Of a stretch of 64,000 bases of DNA, positions 1-11,624 are shown piece by piece (the stretch's first letter is position 1; the number at the start of each line of letters is the position of its first letter). The position numbers and the translations under genes are program-made. The DNA comes from Ceriagrion tenellum (taxonomy: Eukaryota > Arthropoda > Insecta > Odonata > Coenagrionidae): positions 117,526,430 to 117,590,429 of the forward strand of contig OY720634.1 of the NCBI GenBank assembly GCA_963169105.1, in the 5' to 3' direction. The notes under the pieces were generated by a model. It worked only from the letters and a program-made list of their open reading frames with translations, made no database searches and had not been told where the DNA came from.

Positions 1-238
1 TGTGAAACTTGGAATCATGGTTTAAGCTCTGTCTGGGTTCGGCAATTAGTCTCTCGCACATGAGCCAACCACTGTCGTCAACCTCTCTCCGCTCAGTCCG
101 CCAAATCCTTCCAGATTCGAAATTTTCGTGCTTGTACCATCTTCTATCCTCTAGCCATCTTCACCTCGGTTTATGGTATTGCTTTCTTTATTAATATTTT
201 TACCGTATTATATACACTTTCATTTGCGTGTACTGCGT

Positions 239-494
239 AATATTACCCATATATCATGGATAGAACTCAGCACTAAATATTCCTAACGAGGCTCTACGAG
301 AATCGTTTGCTTCCAAAAATACTTCGAGGGTGAAAAGATGAATAAAAATGTAAAAAAAAACTTAATGGGATTTAGCATTTACATCTACATCTCAATATTA
401 CTCATATATCATGGATATAACTCAGAGCTAAATATTCCTAACGAGGCTCTACGAGAATCGTTTGCTTCCCAAAAATTCTTCGAGGGTGAAAAGA
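239..494. repeat. Tandem duplication, period about 155 bp
   Basis: Two near-identical copies lie at about 239-338 and 394-494. Both run from an AATATTAC start through CATATATCATGGATA and the shared stretch TCCTAACGAGGCTCTACGAG to CTTCGAGGGTGAAAAG. They differ by only a few substitutions and a single-base indel, so the duplication is recent relative to most repeats in this window. The 55 bp between the copies is AT-rich and not obviously part of the unit. Short reading frames across it are not convincing genes. Confidence 0.85.
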
Positions 495-1940
495 ATTGGG
501 AACCGCTGCTCTTTCAGCAATCATCACCAGATGCTAAATAGTGTTTATTCAAAATTTCGAGACCATACACGAAGTTTTAGGGATTATGCTAATAATATGA
601 CGTTAACATCTTACTACTTGTACGTTAATGTATTTAATACAGGTGTGATCCTCACTTATTATGGAGCAACCCATTTGTTTTCCTAGAAACTTATCTTTAT
701 TGCGATGGATAATTATAATTTATTGGGATTCAAAGTTCTATTACGGGATCCGATATATCCATTTGAGCAGGAAAACTATTTTTTGTAATGATAGATTTGT
801 ACAGCTCTTATTTACGAAACAGAACTCCTTTAAATGGAGCAATAGCGATATGACCAAAGATCATTCGGCTCGACTTACCTTTCTGCCACCTACATTCCGT
901 TTGGAGAGACAACTGAAAATTCAAGTAGGTCTTGAAGTCATGACGTTCGTGAACTCCCCCAACCGCGGCTACTGATGATATCTACGACACGAAAGAGCAA
1001 TAACACTAGCTTCTCTTTCGCTATCTTTGGCGAACTCGTGCTTTAACAGGCTAATTTCATTCCATCTACCCCATACTTGTTTCCATCACGGAACACCCGA
1101 GAACAGAGGTGTTTTTACTATTTCGAGTTTACTCACATAAATGGAGGAGAATTTCCCTCCAATTTGTTTCGCCTATTTGTTTATGTTTTAGAATGGACAA
1201 ATTTAATTTTTTAGAACTTTTCTTATGGCAAATTATTCTAACATTTGCGTCCTAATTGTATCGATACCGTACAATCTAAATTTGTTTTTCATTTAACTTT
1301 TGGACAAAAATTGGTTTTTAATTGAAAGATGGGGATTGACTTCCCATTTCAATTAGTCTTAAAAATTGTGTTGTCAAAAGTAATCTTTGTGAATAATCAT
1401 TACGATATCAATCATTCGTCATTCAACCCTAAGATAGGTTGACTGAAGTCTTCCACCCATCCATATCTAATGCTGGTTCCCTTACCCCCTGGTATCACTT
1501 CCTACGTACTTTCCTCTATATTTGGTCCATGCAATAATTACTGGACCAAATAAAGTTGGAATTAATCATTGAAGTACCATAATGATGACTACTCTCGAAC
1601 TCTCTTTTTATGTATAAATATTACCTTGTCATATCAATTCCTATATTGATCTTCAATAATTATTTGAGTTGAGTTTAGACAATACTCTAGACCACATTGT
1701 TCTTACAGAGACGGTAATTTAAATTTCATTAAAAATATTCTTGTATGTTGGTACTTATTATTAATATTTGTTTCAGATTATTTTTTTATTGCAATAGTAA
1801 CTGGAATTGTTTTTAATTTTACGTTGTTTAAGCAAGGTAACTTGTAAATTTTTCCATACAACTGAGCTTCTTCTTTTTCTGCATCAACTGAATGTTCCAT
1901 AGTGCATTCTGTCCTAGAACAATAAATTTATATTCTATTA
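495..1940. other. Unassigned AT-rich DNA
   Basis: No recognisable protein domain, RNA or clear repeat was seen. A 104-codon reading frame at 661-975 has no recognisable motif and is treated as chance. Confidence 0.5.
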
Positions 1941-2018
1941 GTCACGCCTATTTGAAGGATTTTTAGGTGATCTAGGAAGTTGAAACTCGGTGGGAATACT
2001 GATCATGACCCAATCCTG
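1941..2018 (+). repeat. Diverged interspersed repeat, copy 1
   Basis: The segment shares an ordered series of blocks with 2613-2687: TTTGAAGGA, a GTTGAAA block, then AATACTGATCATGACC. The two are about 670 bp apart in the same orientation. The family is not identified. Matching only in blocks implies an old dispersed element. Confidence 0.6.
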
Positions 2019-2612
2019 ACTTTAAAATTACTAAAAACTTCAAATAAAAATTTATAAGGTTTTATTTTTATTCCACAAAGTAATTTTCGCCCCATACTCA
2101 CTGATACAAACAAACGAAGTCCTTGCCACTGCTTTTAGAGGAATTAAGTTGGGAGCCGCTATACAAGAGACACGGGCCTGCACAACAGCCTCGATTACTT
2201 GAGAAATTTTGAACAAGGTGTGTTACAGTGAGACTTTAGAGAGGAAAGACAGAGAAAATGCCATTTTGACGCCGAACTGCATCTTTAAATCCGACAGAAG
2301 CGATAAAATTAGAGAGATACATTGCCTAACCGGTAGGTACAAAAATGCGTTCCTTCCATGCACAATAAGCAACTATATAACAACTGAGCTCCACTCAAAC
2401 ACTCCCATAATGCACTTCATAATTTCAAATCTCTATAACTTTTTCCTTTAAATATGTGCACAGTTGGTGTCCTAACACCCCTTGCCACACGTCTATGCGG
2501 CGGCTCGCCAAGTGTGAGGACGAAGGTTGACATTGTGGCTTTTAAGCCCCTGAATAAAGAGTTTCACCGGGCTCCCTCTCCTAGTATACGACTAGTTTAC
2601 AAAAAGCTGTCT
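2019..2612. other. Spacer between repeat copies, no clear gene
   Basis: It contains a GC-richer patch at about 2465-2560 (CCTTGCCACACGTCTATGCG region) that looks like part of an interspersed repeat. No domain could be assigned in any frame. Confidence 0.4.
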
Positions 2613-2687
2613 GTCATGCCGGTTTGAAGGACTTGCCTGGGACATATAGAGTTGAAATTTGTCAGAAATACTGATCATGACCTAAAA
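2613..2687 (+). repeat. Diverged interspersed repeat, copy 2
   Basis: Second copy of the 1941-2018 repeat, sharing TTTGAAGGA and AATACTGATCATGACC in the same order and orientation. Confidence 0.6.
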
Positions 2688-3569
2688 ATGATCGGAAAAT
2701 GGCATTTATAAAAGACAATTTAACGTAGTTGTTCTTACCCCATATTGTTGACTTTTAACTCCTAAGAAAATCATCAAATATGGGGCGAATATTTTTTATG
2801 CTTCTATTTCGATTGTAGCACTCAAAATATAGGAATGAAGGACTAGTCAAAAACTTAGGTAAAACTGTTGGAAACCATTTAAAGGAACTTTTTTTGACCC
2901 TTGCTTGTTGATTCTTATGAATTTTATTTTGGAATTATTTTCACCTATATATGAAACTTTCCTGTGAGATGGCTTCAATACGTAATTTTTCCATTGTTGC
3001 AATCATTTTTTTCTATACACTTTACTTTAGTGTGACATTTGTGTTACTCCCACAAAATAGTCCATTATTTCAGGTTTACGACAATTATAATCCAATAGTT
3101 ACCATGGCTACTTGAGCATGGGCTAAAAATATAAACATATGCCTGTAGTTTTAATGACTTCATTAGTTATCTGATAAATGTGATAATTTATATTTTGATT
3201 TTAGAAGGCGTCTTTTTCACCCCTTCCTCTCCACGGGAATGAGATACGCTAAACTGAAGAAATATTGATTTTATTCGTCACATGATGGGAACGCTTTTCA
3301 TCCTATGAAACAATTTTTATTTTTTCTTCTTTCCGTTAAATTTCTACGAGCGCCATCTCACAGTGAAATAATAAACCCTGCGTACGATTCTATAGGAGAT
3401 ACCTCGCCCTTTTTTGTAGTAATGAAACGGCACCTACGTATTTTTTCAGGAGATATTTGTTAGTACAGTTTCCATTTCTATATATATGAGCATTTTTCAT
3501 GTTATTTCCTACGATACTAAGAGTGAGTTACTATCACGTCCCAAAATTCTGAGGTGGAATTTTTTAAAA
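2688..3569. other. Unassigned AT-rich DNA
   Basis: No gene, RNA or repeat recognised. Confidence 0.5.
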
Positions 3570-4342
3570 TATAAGCGAGTTCTATACAGCCGTCGGCCGT
3601 CTCTCGCATCCTCTTCTCTAAGCCTCCTTGTCTCTCCAATCTTCTTTCTCTAATTGTCTCCTTTTGGTTGACCTGCTTTGTTCAGTCTTCTGGTGGTCGT
3701 CCTCTCTTTCTCCGCCCTGGAGGTTGCCAATTTCATATTTTTTTGGCCAATGTTTGTATGATTTTATCTCCTACCTGCATCATTTTTCTCATATTTACAT
3801 TTCTTATTTGTATTAGTTTTGAATATTATCAGCTTCTTCTTAGAAAATCCATCCCTATAACCTCCAGTCTCTGCCTATCCCTTTTGGTCATTTCCCATGT
3901 CTCTGTTCCGTAAAGGTGTATACTCTGAATAACTGTTTTATATATTTACATTTTTGTTTTCTTACTTATGTCTTCTGACCGTAATGTACTATTCATTTTA
4001 TTTATTGCTGGTTTTGATTGAAGTGAGCTGTTTGTTATATCTTTTTTACTGGTTCCTTCTTTTCCAATCGTTACACCGAAGTATTTATTCTCACTGCAGA
4101 CTTCGATGGCATTTCCTGCAATTTTCAGATTCCTTGCCTTCTCATTTATTATCATATATTTTGTTTTGTTGGGATTTACTTTCAGGACCGCCTTATTGCA
4201 TGTTTCTATCGATTTCCTCGTCACATATTCCGCATCGTACCTATCTCCTGCAACTTCTATTTGATCGTCAGCAAAAAGTAATATATATTCCTAGTGAGTC
4301 GCCGTCTATTTTTATTCCCATTTCAGCACATTTGTTGTGCTG
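3570..4342 (-). pseudogene. Decayed LINE reverse transcriptase, C-terminal part
   Basis: Read on the minus strand, this is the C-terminal part of a non-LTR retrotransposon reverse transcriptase. From the 5' side it shows the catalytic motif LLFADDQ (FADDQ at plus 4261-4275), the palm/thumb block KVNPNKTKYMII, then YFGVTIGKEGTSKKDITN and SEDISKKTKM. After an in-frame stop it continues with IYKTVIQSIHLYGTETWEM (about 3890-3945) and RDRQRLEV, and ends in a GRPPED-type basic tail (about 3685-3702). The order is that of insect LINE ORF2 C-termini. Stops and frameshifts break it, including one just upstream of the FADD motif, and the N-terminal RT and endonuclease domains are absent. It is a 5'-truncated dead copy. 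The LINE clade cannot be settled by eye. Confidence 0.88.
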
Positions 4343-6264
4343 AGGTGGAAATAAGAGACATAATTTCCTTAAAATTATTCCAACACCAACTCAACCACGG
4401 TAACACATCCTCCTATTCATGGTTTATGAAGACGATCTGATAAGACAAGTCTTACGTAAGTTCTCCAGTAAAAAAGCTGAAGATATATAGTCACGTATTG
4501 GCCGAGTCAATAATGCGTCTATATTATGTCCTGATATTACATTCATGGCAGAGATAAGTACTATTTCTGGCTATAATGAGTCAATGTTGCTGTTTATCTC
4601 CATGGTTCATAAAAAAATTAATTTAGCTTCATAAAATTCGGTATATCCATGCTATTTCATTATGCATGAATGTCCCTCGCTGTAGGTGCTAAAATCTGGG
4701 AAGAGTGAGAGTCAAATCGCAGAATATAATATTGATGGAATATTAGCAGAATGAGTTGCACATTTATGTAAACCTAAGATGTTCATTCTCCAAATACCTC
4801 ACTAAAAACAAAACTATATCCTGAATGAGAATTTAGTGCTGACTCAAAACAGCGGGGACACAATTTACCAGGAGATTCATTTAATAATGGAGTACCCTCT
4901 TCCCACCCGTAAATAATTGCTACATAATTTCTACAATGCTTCATTTGCACGAATTATAAACTTTTTGTTGTAATTGTTTTTCATAAAAAGTTGCTTTTCA
5001 CAAAATTATACATAAAATTGCTATTCAAAATTTTAAGCTGGGTGTTAAAGGAAAATGCTGAGAAAACGGCGAATGAGGGAAAAATTATAACATGAAATCG
5101 ATTATGGGACAACAAACACGGAGAATTTAGTCTCTATGCACGTCCCTGTGCTCTATCCATCACACCAATTCGGATCCACAAGAGCACATATATAATATTA
5201 ATTAGGTATTTATTCCTTAATGGTCCGATTTTAATCAAAACATTAACATGGTTTACTCCTTAATTAAATTTCTCTTTAACTTAAGAAAATAAGACGTATT
5301 TTGCACTACTTTATGTATTAAAATTACATTTTAAAAGGAAAAAAATATAGGTAAATATTTCATTTCTCTACAGGCGACCCCCACTCTCACCGTCAGGCTC
5401 TGTTACTTCACGCCTAGTTCATGAATAATGCAGATAAAAATAAATGGACTCGACTGTCATCACTCAATAAAGAGCACTATTCCTGGAAATGAGAAAAAAT
5501 GCCATTCAAAGATTAGGTCCCACGGTTTGAAAGATATGTGACTTGAAGCACTCGCATTAAGCCTCTAAAAAGGCATAAGAAAAATGAGGTTTTCATATTC
5601 CCTGCGTAAAAAAGAAACTTCATTGGAGTCAACAACACTCAATGACCTACGATTACCACTCCAGTCGCCTTCCGACCTGCCTTAATTTTTTTTTTTTGCT
5701 TTCTCAGTGAACTTTGATGATGACCTTTGAATGAGTCCCCTAACTTTGGTGCTAAGCAGGCGCTACCAGGACGCAGAACAGATGAAGCCTTTCCTTGCGT
5801 CAATAACCCGAAATTCAGTCAGTTCTCCTCACGCCTTTCTTATACATCACTTCTTATCAATATTTTTTCGTCTCTTCCCATCACTTCTTTCTTCTTCGTT
5901 GTCTACATGATATTTTCCCATCTTGAGGGTATATTTCTATAATAATTTACGTTTCGTTTAAGTTTTCTGGAGGAGTCTGCTGGTCTTTGCATACTGAGGA
6001 AAGGAGAATGTTGGGGATGATACTTGGGACATACGCATGTATAATAGTAAACATTGCTTAATCATAAGATTTAATTGAAGAATATACGTATATTTAGAGC
6101 AGATACCCTGTAAAAATATTTTTCCCGAGCATTTCTTCCCGAGCGCATTGAATCGATATTTATTTGTTCTTCTCTAACCAACAGTCTATTTTCCTTTATA
6201 CCCACTTTCTGAAACGCTGTTATTCACAGTAAAATGAGCACAAACTTGCAATTCCCGGTATATC
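4343..6264. other. Unassigned AT-rich DNA
   Basis: No gene recognised. It contains a run of T at about 5686-5698. A short TTCTCTACAG acceptor-like site near 5370 opens only a few codons and was not accepted. Confidence 0.5.
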
Positions 6265-6275
6265 TATTCACACAA

Positions 6276-6305
6276 CGACCAGTTTCGTTGAAGTTTTCAC
6301 TTCTG
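6276..6305 (-). ncRNA. Very degenerate hammerhead-like core
   Basis: On the minus strand the order CAGAAG, a small TGAA/TTCA hairpin, GAAAC, then TGGTCG resembles the hammerhead-like cores in the foldback elements at 9.6, 42.9 and 54.7 kb. The first box is mutated (CTGA to CAGA) and A9 is not obvious, so it would not be catalytic. Chance similarity is possible. Confidence 0.22.
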
Positions 6306-6565
6306 CCAAAAGTTGCGACTATGAAATACGAATTAATAACGTGAAGGAAACAGTTCATCTGGTCCAAAAATTAAAAACTAATCTTTTGCTACTCTACAAA
6401 AACTGATATTTCCTTTGCTGGAACTCGCTAGACAGACTTCTTTACTTTGAGGTATGAGTGGGTAGCGTGGTAACCCGGCAAGGAAATGGACCGTTGTTCC
6501 ATTCCGGACCAGGTTGAGTTTTTCTCATGGCAAATTATTTGCCCGACCAATTTCACATAAACGCT

Positions 6566-6682
6566 GATGATGGTTTAACAAAACTGCTTTAATGAACCCT
6601 GATAATGGTTTAACAAACCTTCCACTGCTTTAATTTTCAGGATACAGCCAAAAATGGCTCTATCCTCAAAATTAAAGCAGTG
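6566..6682. repeat. Direct duplication ending in a strong 60-bp hairpin
   Basis: The block GATGATGGTTTAACAAA..ACTGCTTTAAT is repeated immediately as GATAATGGTTTAACAAA..ACTGCTTTAAT. The second copy runs into a long hairpin. Arms 6623-6649 and 6656-6682 (27 nt each) match at 25 of 27 positions around a 6-nt AAAAAT loop, starting CACTGCTTTAATTTT and ending in its complement. This is a foldback or MITE-like structure of unknown family. There is no sign of an associated gene. Confidence 0.85.
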
Positions 6683-6799
6683 AAAATATATATGTAATGT
6701 AAAATTGGCCATTTAATATCCCATTAGCTTTTAAGCTCTTCTTATGACTATACGGCACATATTCAAGCGAAATTCTTTCCGCAAAGACTGAGTTCTTGT

Positions 6800-7050
6800 A
6801 TCGGATCGGTTTTATTGTTAGCAAAAGTACTGAATTCGCTAGCCGGAAGACACGGGTTTGAGTACCGGACGTGGCGGAAATTTCTAGTTAAATACCGATC
6901 CCTTCTTGAACAATTTGTGGAGATCCCTACAAAAGTAGCACAGCGTTTGTCGGATGGGACGTAAAACACAGAACCCGTAACCACCTTTCGGCGAGAGTGG
7001 TTAATACAAACGCTGGGTTTCTCTCCACTCTACCCCCATTCCCTATATAA
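6800..7050 (+). mobile_element. tRNA-derived SINE, family 1, copy A
   Basis: The tRNA-like head has a B-box/T-arm of the type GGGTTTGAGTACC near 6855. It is followed by the family body, with a GTCGGATGGGACGTAAA block and the tail GCTGGGTTTCTCTCCACTCT near 7010-7030. The same body and tail occur in copies B, C and D. Degenerate. Confidence 0.65.
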
Positions 7051-7299
7051 TAATTTCTTTATCAATCTACCCCCGCAGACGCAAATGATCTTAGATTCCG
7101 TCCACGCCTCCCCTGGTAAATAATAAATCAACATGAGTTCTTCAAGTTTTAAAGATATACGGTAAAACATAGAGCTTTCACTTATAATTAATCTGATTCT
7201 TTCCTCCATGAACTCTCTGACCACAATTTCATCCTTACCTACGCATATGTTGTCTAGCAATAGGGATTGATTCAAAGCACCTTCTGCTCAATTCTCCCA

Positions 7300-7570
7300 T
7301 CCCAAAAATCATCCTAATCCAATCCTCCATGGTGTTGTGGCGAGAGCCTGACTTCCAATCCCTCTGGCCTGGATTCAAAGTCCGGCTATGGTGAGGATTT
7401 TTCATCAGAATCCCGATCTCACTACTCAAGTGGAGAGCATTTTATAGCAGTGCTCCGTCCGTTGGATGAGACTTTGAGTCGTGGCCCTCTTAGTGCTTTT
7501 TGCTGAGAGCAGGCTGATGCTGGCGCCAGGTTTCTCTCCCCAGGGAGGGGAGGAAGAGAAATAAAGATTA
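7300..7570 (+). mobile_element. tRNA-derived SINE, family 1, copy B
   Basis: The B-box-like GGATTCAAAGTCC lies near 7371. It is followed by the ACTCAAGTGGAGAGCATTTTA body, a GTTGGATGAGAC block and the diagnostic tail GAGAGCAGGCTGATGC near 7505-7520, ending in GGTTTCTCTCCCC. It is in tandem and the same orientation as copy A, about 250 bp downstream. Confidence 0.72.
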
Positions 7571-8870
7571 GAATAAAGATTATGTGGTTTATTTTTACCA
7601 ATTATGCCTCTTCACCTGTGAATTTTCTCTGTCGAGTTTTAAAGAGCCCAGTGCTAAATTGATAGGTCTAAACATCAAATGCCAGTGCAATTACATATTT
7701 CTCTATAATTTTGCAAAATCATCGATTGTCCATAGTGGGTATCGCCATTTGAAATTTCTATTTGAGACAGGTAATCAGCATGAATTCCTGGTTTTAATGC
7801 AATAGGATCAGCTCCATGAAGAACTGAGTCAATTGTGTACAAATTTTTTCGTCTACAATCATAAAATCATCCCGTCAACCATCGACTCTTAGGGATGCCT
7901 TAACGTATTGTGTGATTTAAGTAGCTAATTAATGGAGGATCAAAAATACTAATCTTAGTTAATGATTATAAAGGATGGAAATTTTAAATGTAATTTGAGA
8001 TATAATGTATAATTGAAGAAAACTCTCAACCCTAGAGTTGAAGTAATTTTTAATATTCTTTCACTCTCCTGGAATCTCGAAAGAAAATTCATAGAGGTAG
8101 CAATTCAAGTGGCCCCCATTTTCTACGTATTGCAAACTTTTTCATTCAATCGGTACCACAGAGGATAAAAGCGATAATTGCTGTTATATTTTGTTACTTA
8201 ATCCTCCATTTAGCATTTCTTAGCATGTTCCATCCTATTCAGTCGATGGGTAGTGGCGAACAGTGAGAGAAAATGAATTTTTGAAGGGAAAAGACTACTT
8301 GAAATTAATTAATGTCCCACGTTAACCAATAATTCCTCATTTTGACATTCTTTTATTCAATCCAACATAAATCGACCCCAACTCTAGTTACCAATTTGCT
8401 CGATGTATGAAGGTTTGTGCTTTAGGGGAAATTGATGAAATAGTTCTGCAACATTTTCTTCACATATCCATTACGTGAACACGATATAAATAAGAAAAGT
8501 ACGCTTCACCTTTAAATATTTAGGATTTGAAGATTTTCTCGTAAGTTCTTTTAATAAGATCTGCCTCCTTTTCTTGTCTTACAGATGATTGTTTTTATTT
8601 GAAAACTTTTCCTTGCGTGCTACTTCACATGTATAGCTCGTCACTATTCAGGGCAATGAATTCAAGCTCTGCGTCTAAAATGAGTGGCTGAGAATACGGG
8701 AGTTACTGCGGCTTCTATTTCATTAAAAATCACACGAATCACTTAGACGTATATGCTATGAAACACTTCTTCTCAATAGGCCTCCAAAATCTTTTTCTAC
8801 CAGCTTTTGAGTATTTTCACCACTTTCATTCGATCCTCCAACATTTTTGCTTTATTTTTCCACGAACATT
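7571..8870. other. Unassigned AT-rich DNA
   Basis: No gene, RNA or repeat recognised. Confidence 0.5.
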
Positions 8871-8879
8871 CTCGAATCG

Positions 8880-9360
8880 CTATAGGGTTAGGCAAGGGAA
8901 ACAATGCCACAGAATGGATCCACAACTCAATGTCAATGCCACCTCCAGAATGCACAAATACACCGATTGGAGCGGGTGCCCGAAGTACGGTTTAGCGCTT
9001 CGTCTCCGCGGGAAATCAATATTCATTTTACGTCGCCGTTCTCCCTCCCCCTGCCCCATTTGACCACCACTCGACCCACGTCCGAGGCGAACCGTCCAAC
9101 CCTCCCCATCGTCTTACGACCTCCAGGCTGTCTACTTTCTTTACTCTCCAAGCATCCATTTGCACACGCCCACGAGGAATTTAAGACTTTCTAAAGGGCG
9201 CTCTTTCCCACACTTCCGACCGAGAATCCTCCTCCCTCCCTCCCTCCCTTCTCCACCTCTCACCACTAACTCCCCCTCGCCTTTTTGCCCACGGCATTCA
9301 ATACTACTCCAGTCCTTACCACTCTTGTGTCACTTCACAACCATTTCCCGTCTCTCTTCA
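8880..9360. other. C-rich/CpG-rich island with a CCCT run
   Basis: Composition changes abruptly from AT-rich to C-rich on the plus strand, including a (CCCT)n microsatellite at about 9226-9260. Several overlapping frames are open (for example about 100 codons from 8758), but none has domain character or clear splice sites. The openness is explained by the scarcity of T and A in a C-rich tract. It could be a promoter island or a polypyrimidine tract of an unseen exon. No function is assigned. Confidence 0.45.
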
Positions 9361-9538
9361 TTCTAGACAGCAGTAATTTTCAAAATAAAGTTACAACGAC
9401 TCCTCGGCTTATATAACACCATCTAATAATTAATAAGTTTAAAAAGAAATTTTAATATGAAATGAAGGAAACTCTCTATGGTCATCTAAATGGTTTCAAG
9501 TTCAACTTTGTAGAAGTTCATCATAAATAATGGAAAAG

Positions 9539-9665
9539 AAAACTTTGCTTGATTCAACGAATTTATTTTAAGAAACGACTACTTATGACGCAGTTACTTG
9601 AAGATGACGCCGCTGCGTTGAAACTAGTCGAAACTTAAAACAAATTCGTGGAATTAAACAGTTTT
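9539..9665 (+). mobile_element. Foldback element with Penelope-type hammerhead core
   Basis: Inverted arms of about 33-45 nt flank a central core. Left CGAATTTATTTTAAG at 9558-9572 pairs with right CTTAAAACAAATTCG at 9634-9648 (14 of 15), and pairing extends outward to about 9539 and 9665. The inner part of the left arm is also a decayed inverse complement of the ACTAGTCGAAAC end on the right. This inverted-repeat layout matches the elements at 42.88 and 54.67 kb. Confidence 0.65.
9593..9634 (+). ncRNA. Hammerhead-like ribozyme motif, degenerate
   Basis: Core order on the plus strand: TTGAAGA (9598-9604, first base C replaced by T), one extra T, stem II GACGC/GCGTT with loop CGCT, GAAA at 9620-9623, self-complementary stem III ACTAGT at 9623-9628, then C at the expected cleavage site (9629). 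The flanking AGTTAC and GAAACT can form a short stem I with one mismatch. The C3 change probably disables catalysis. The tiny self-complementary stem III is the layout described for Penelope-like element hammerheads, thought to work as dimers. Confidence 0.5.
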
Positions 9666-9669
9666 ACGT

Positions 9670-11550
9670 TTCATTATTCATTCAGTACGGTCACTTATGC
9701 CAATTCCCACATAGAGGAGTTATTAGCAAGGTAGTTGTACCAATAACAAAACGAGTATTTATACGATTTTAAGATTTTTTGCGGAAATGTCTCTTATCCG
9801 TCATCCTTCCTCCATCTCATCCAACCCCTTCCTTCCTCTCCTAAATGTATATATACTCAATCTATAACTAGTACAACTCCCTACCTAATGACTTAACGCA
9901 TCGAAACTTTGGTGGGCCAGAGAAAAGATTGTATTGTGTAGAATATGAATTTTCTTTTAACTCAAACGAATAACGATGAACCGCCAAGCTGCGCTTGAAA
10001 GCAATAACCTTAACACTTTTAACAGTCATTTGTACAATCTTGTATGATTTATCACTCTCACTTCTGCATCCTCAGCTTCATAGTCGTTCAACCGGTGCTG
10101 AAGGCTCGTTATAAGGGTAGCAATTCTATTAATGCCGGTGCTATGATATGTCAGTTGAATTATGGTTCGTATCATTATCGTCAATAGTACCTATGATATC
10201 AGCGCAAAATTGGAGATTATAATTATTTTGGGAAAGGCACATAATTTTTATGGAAATTTTTAATATATCGCGAATAATTCATATTTCTTTCATTTTCTTA
10301 ATTTATTCGGGTACCGATAACTACCGTCGATTTATAGTAAATAATGGTTCAATAGCACTCTTAAAACTTGAGCTGTGGCGATATGCTTTACAAAGTTGGC
10401 CAGCATTCAAAACACACTCACTCATGCCTACAATAGCCTCATCTGGAAGCAAAAAGAGTAAGACCCTCAAATAGAGAATTCCAACACTCGCTCAATTCGC
10501 TCGCTCAATCTCACCTACAATTTTCCCACACATATCACCATAGCAAATCAAAATTAAAATAATAGTCAGTCTATTAAATCTGTCACGGATGAGAATTTCA
10601 AAGATGAGAATGAGAATCACGGATGAGAAGTATAGGTTTCCAGGTGACTAAAAAGTATGCTGGGATACCGTCTGGGTGATTTCCATCGTTACCATTAGTG
10701 AATAAATTCTAAGATTGGTCGACTTCTTTCCACATTCTCTTCTCTATCATGCTTATGACTTCATGTCCCATATGGTTCTTTTGGTTCGTATTACGTCTTT
10801 GTTAGGCGCTCTATTTATGCCACGGTCTTCCTCGTGGCACTTTTTCCTTCGCATTACCCATTATTATATTTCTTACGTATTCGTTATGCCTCAGAGTTTT
10901 TCTTGATAACAAGACAGTGACAAGGAATCTTTTCAGATATAGAAATACATTATCAAACTATTTTTAGCATCTTGAAGGTAAATACTTTATCGCATAAAAT
11001 TAATTCACTATGGAAATAGAATTCCTGATATTCAGCGTCATTCTGAGTCTGCTATATCTACTTTCTACTCCAACAAATGCATATTTATGGTTTATTAACT
11101 GTGACTGAAGTTAAATTTAAATGGGAACTCATTCCATTCTTTTCAAAGACTTTCGTGGATTTTTCATTGGTTGCGGTATTTTAATTCATACAATTCACTA
11201 CTTAACTTCGATAATACAATATATGACAACTAACTAAGCAAAGTTACATTAACGCCTTAAAGTTCGTGCAAGGGATCACGTAGATTTTATGGCCTTATTT
11301 GTGACTCCCGTTGAATTAGAGGATAACTACTCTTGCAGCGAAAGCTATCACAGTTTATAGCGAAAACTTAAAATAACTTCCTAAAATGAACTCATCAAGG
11401 CTTGATGTTACCGCACCTAATATAAAAGAGCAATCGCACATAATACTCGCCCACTTATTGGCAAATTTTTCTTTTCATAACATCACAATAATCAATCCCA
11501 ACATTACTCCAATTCTAAAATCATTGGCACCCATGGCTATCATTCTCTCC
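9670..11550. other. Unassigned AT-rich DNA
   Basis: No gene, RNA or clear repeat recognised. Confidence 0.5.
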
Positions 11551-11620
11551 AAATGTAATCCTTTTGAAAATTAAGCAGATCAAGGGGTTGGTCTGCCTTA
11601 TTTTCAAAACCATTACATTT
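11551..11620. repeat. 70-bp hairpin (inverted repeat)
   Basis: Arms 11551-11579 and 11592-11620 (29 nt each) match at 25 of 29 positions around a 12-nt loop. The outer parts are AAATGTAAT / ATTACATTT and the inner parts TTTTGAAAAT / ATTTTCAAAA. This is probably a small foldback transposon remnant. No target duplication was recognised. Confidence 0.8.
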
Positions 11621-11624
11621 GTTA

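Noticed and set aside
661..975. 104-codon plus-strand reading frame
   Set aside because: No domain, no splice context, and composition indistinguishable from surrounding noncoding DNA.
5370..5420. Terminal exon after TTCTCTACAG
   Set aside because: Only 16 codons to a stop, with no supporting context.
6460..6545. tRNA-like stretch GTGGGTAGCGTGGTAACCCG as a SINE or tRNA gene
   Set aside because: Arms do not pair into a cloverleaf, and the body matches family 3 only vaguely.
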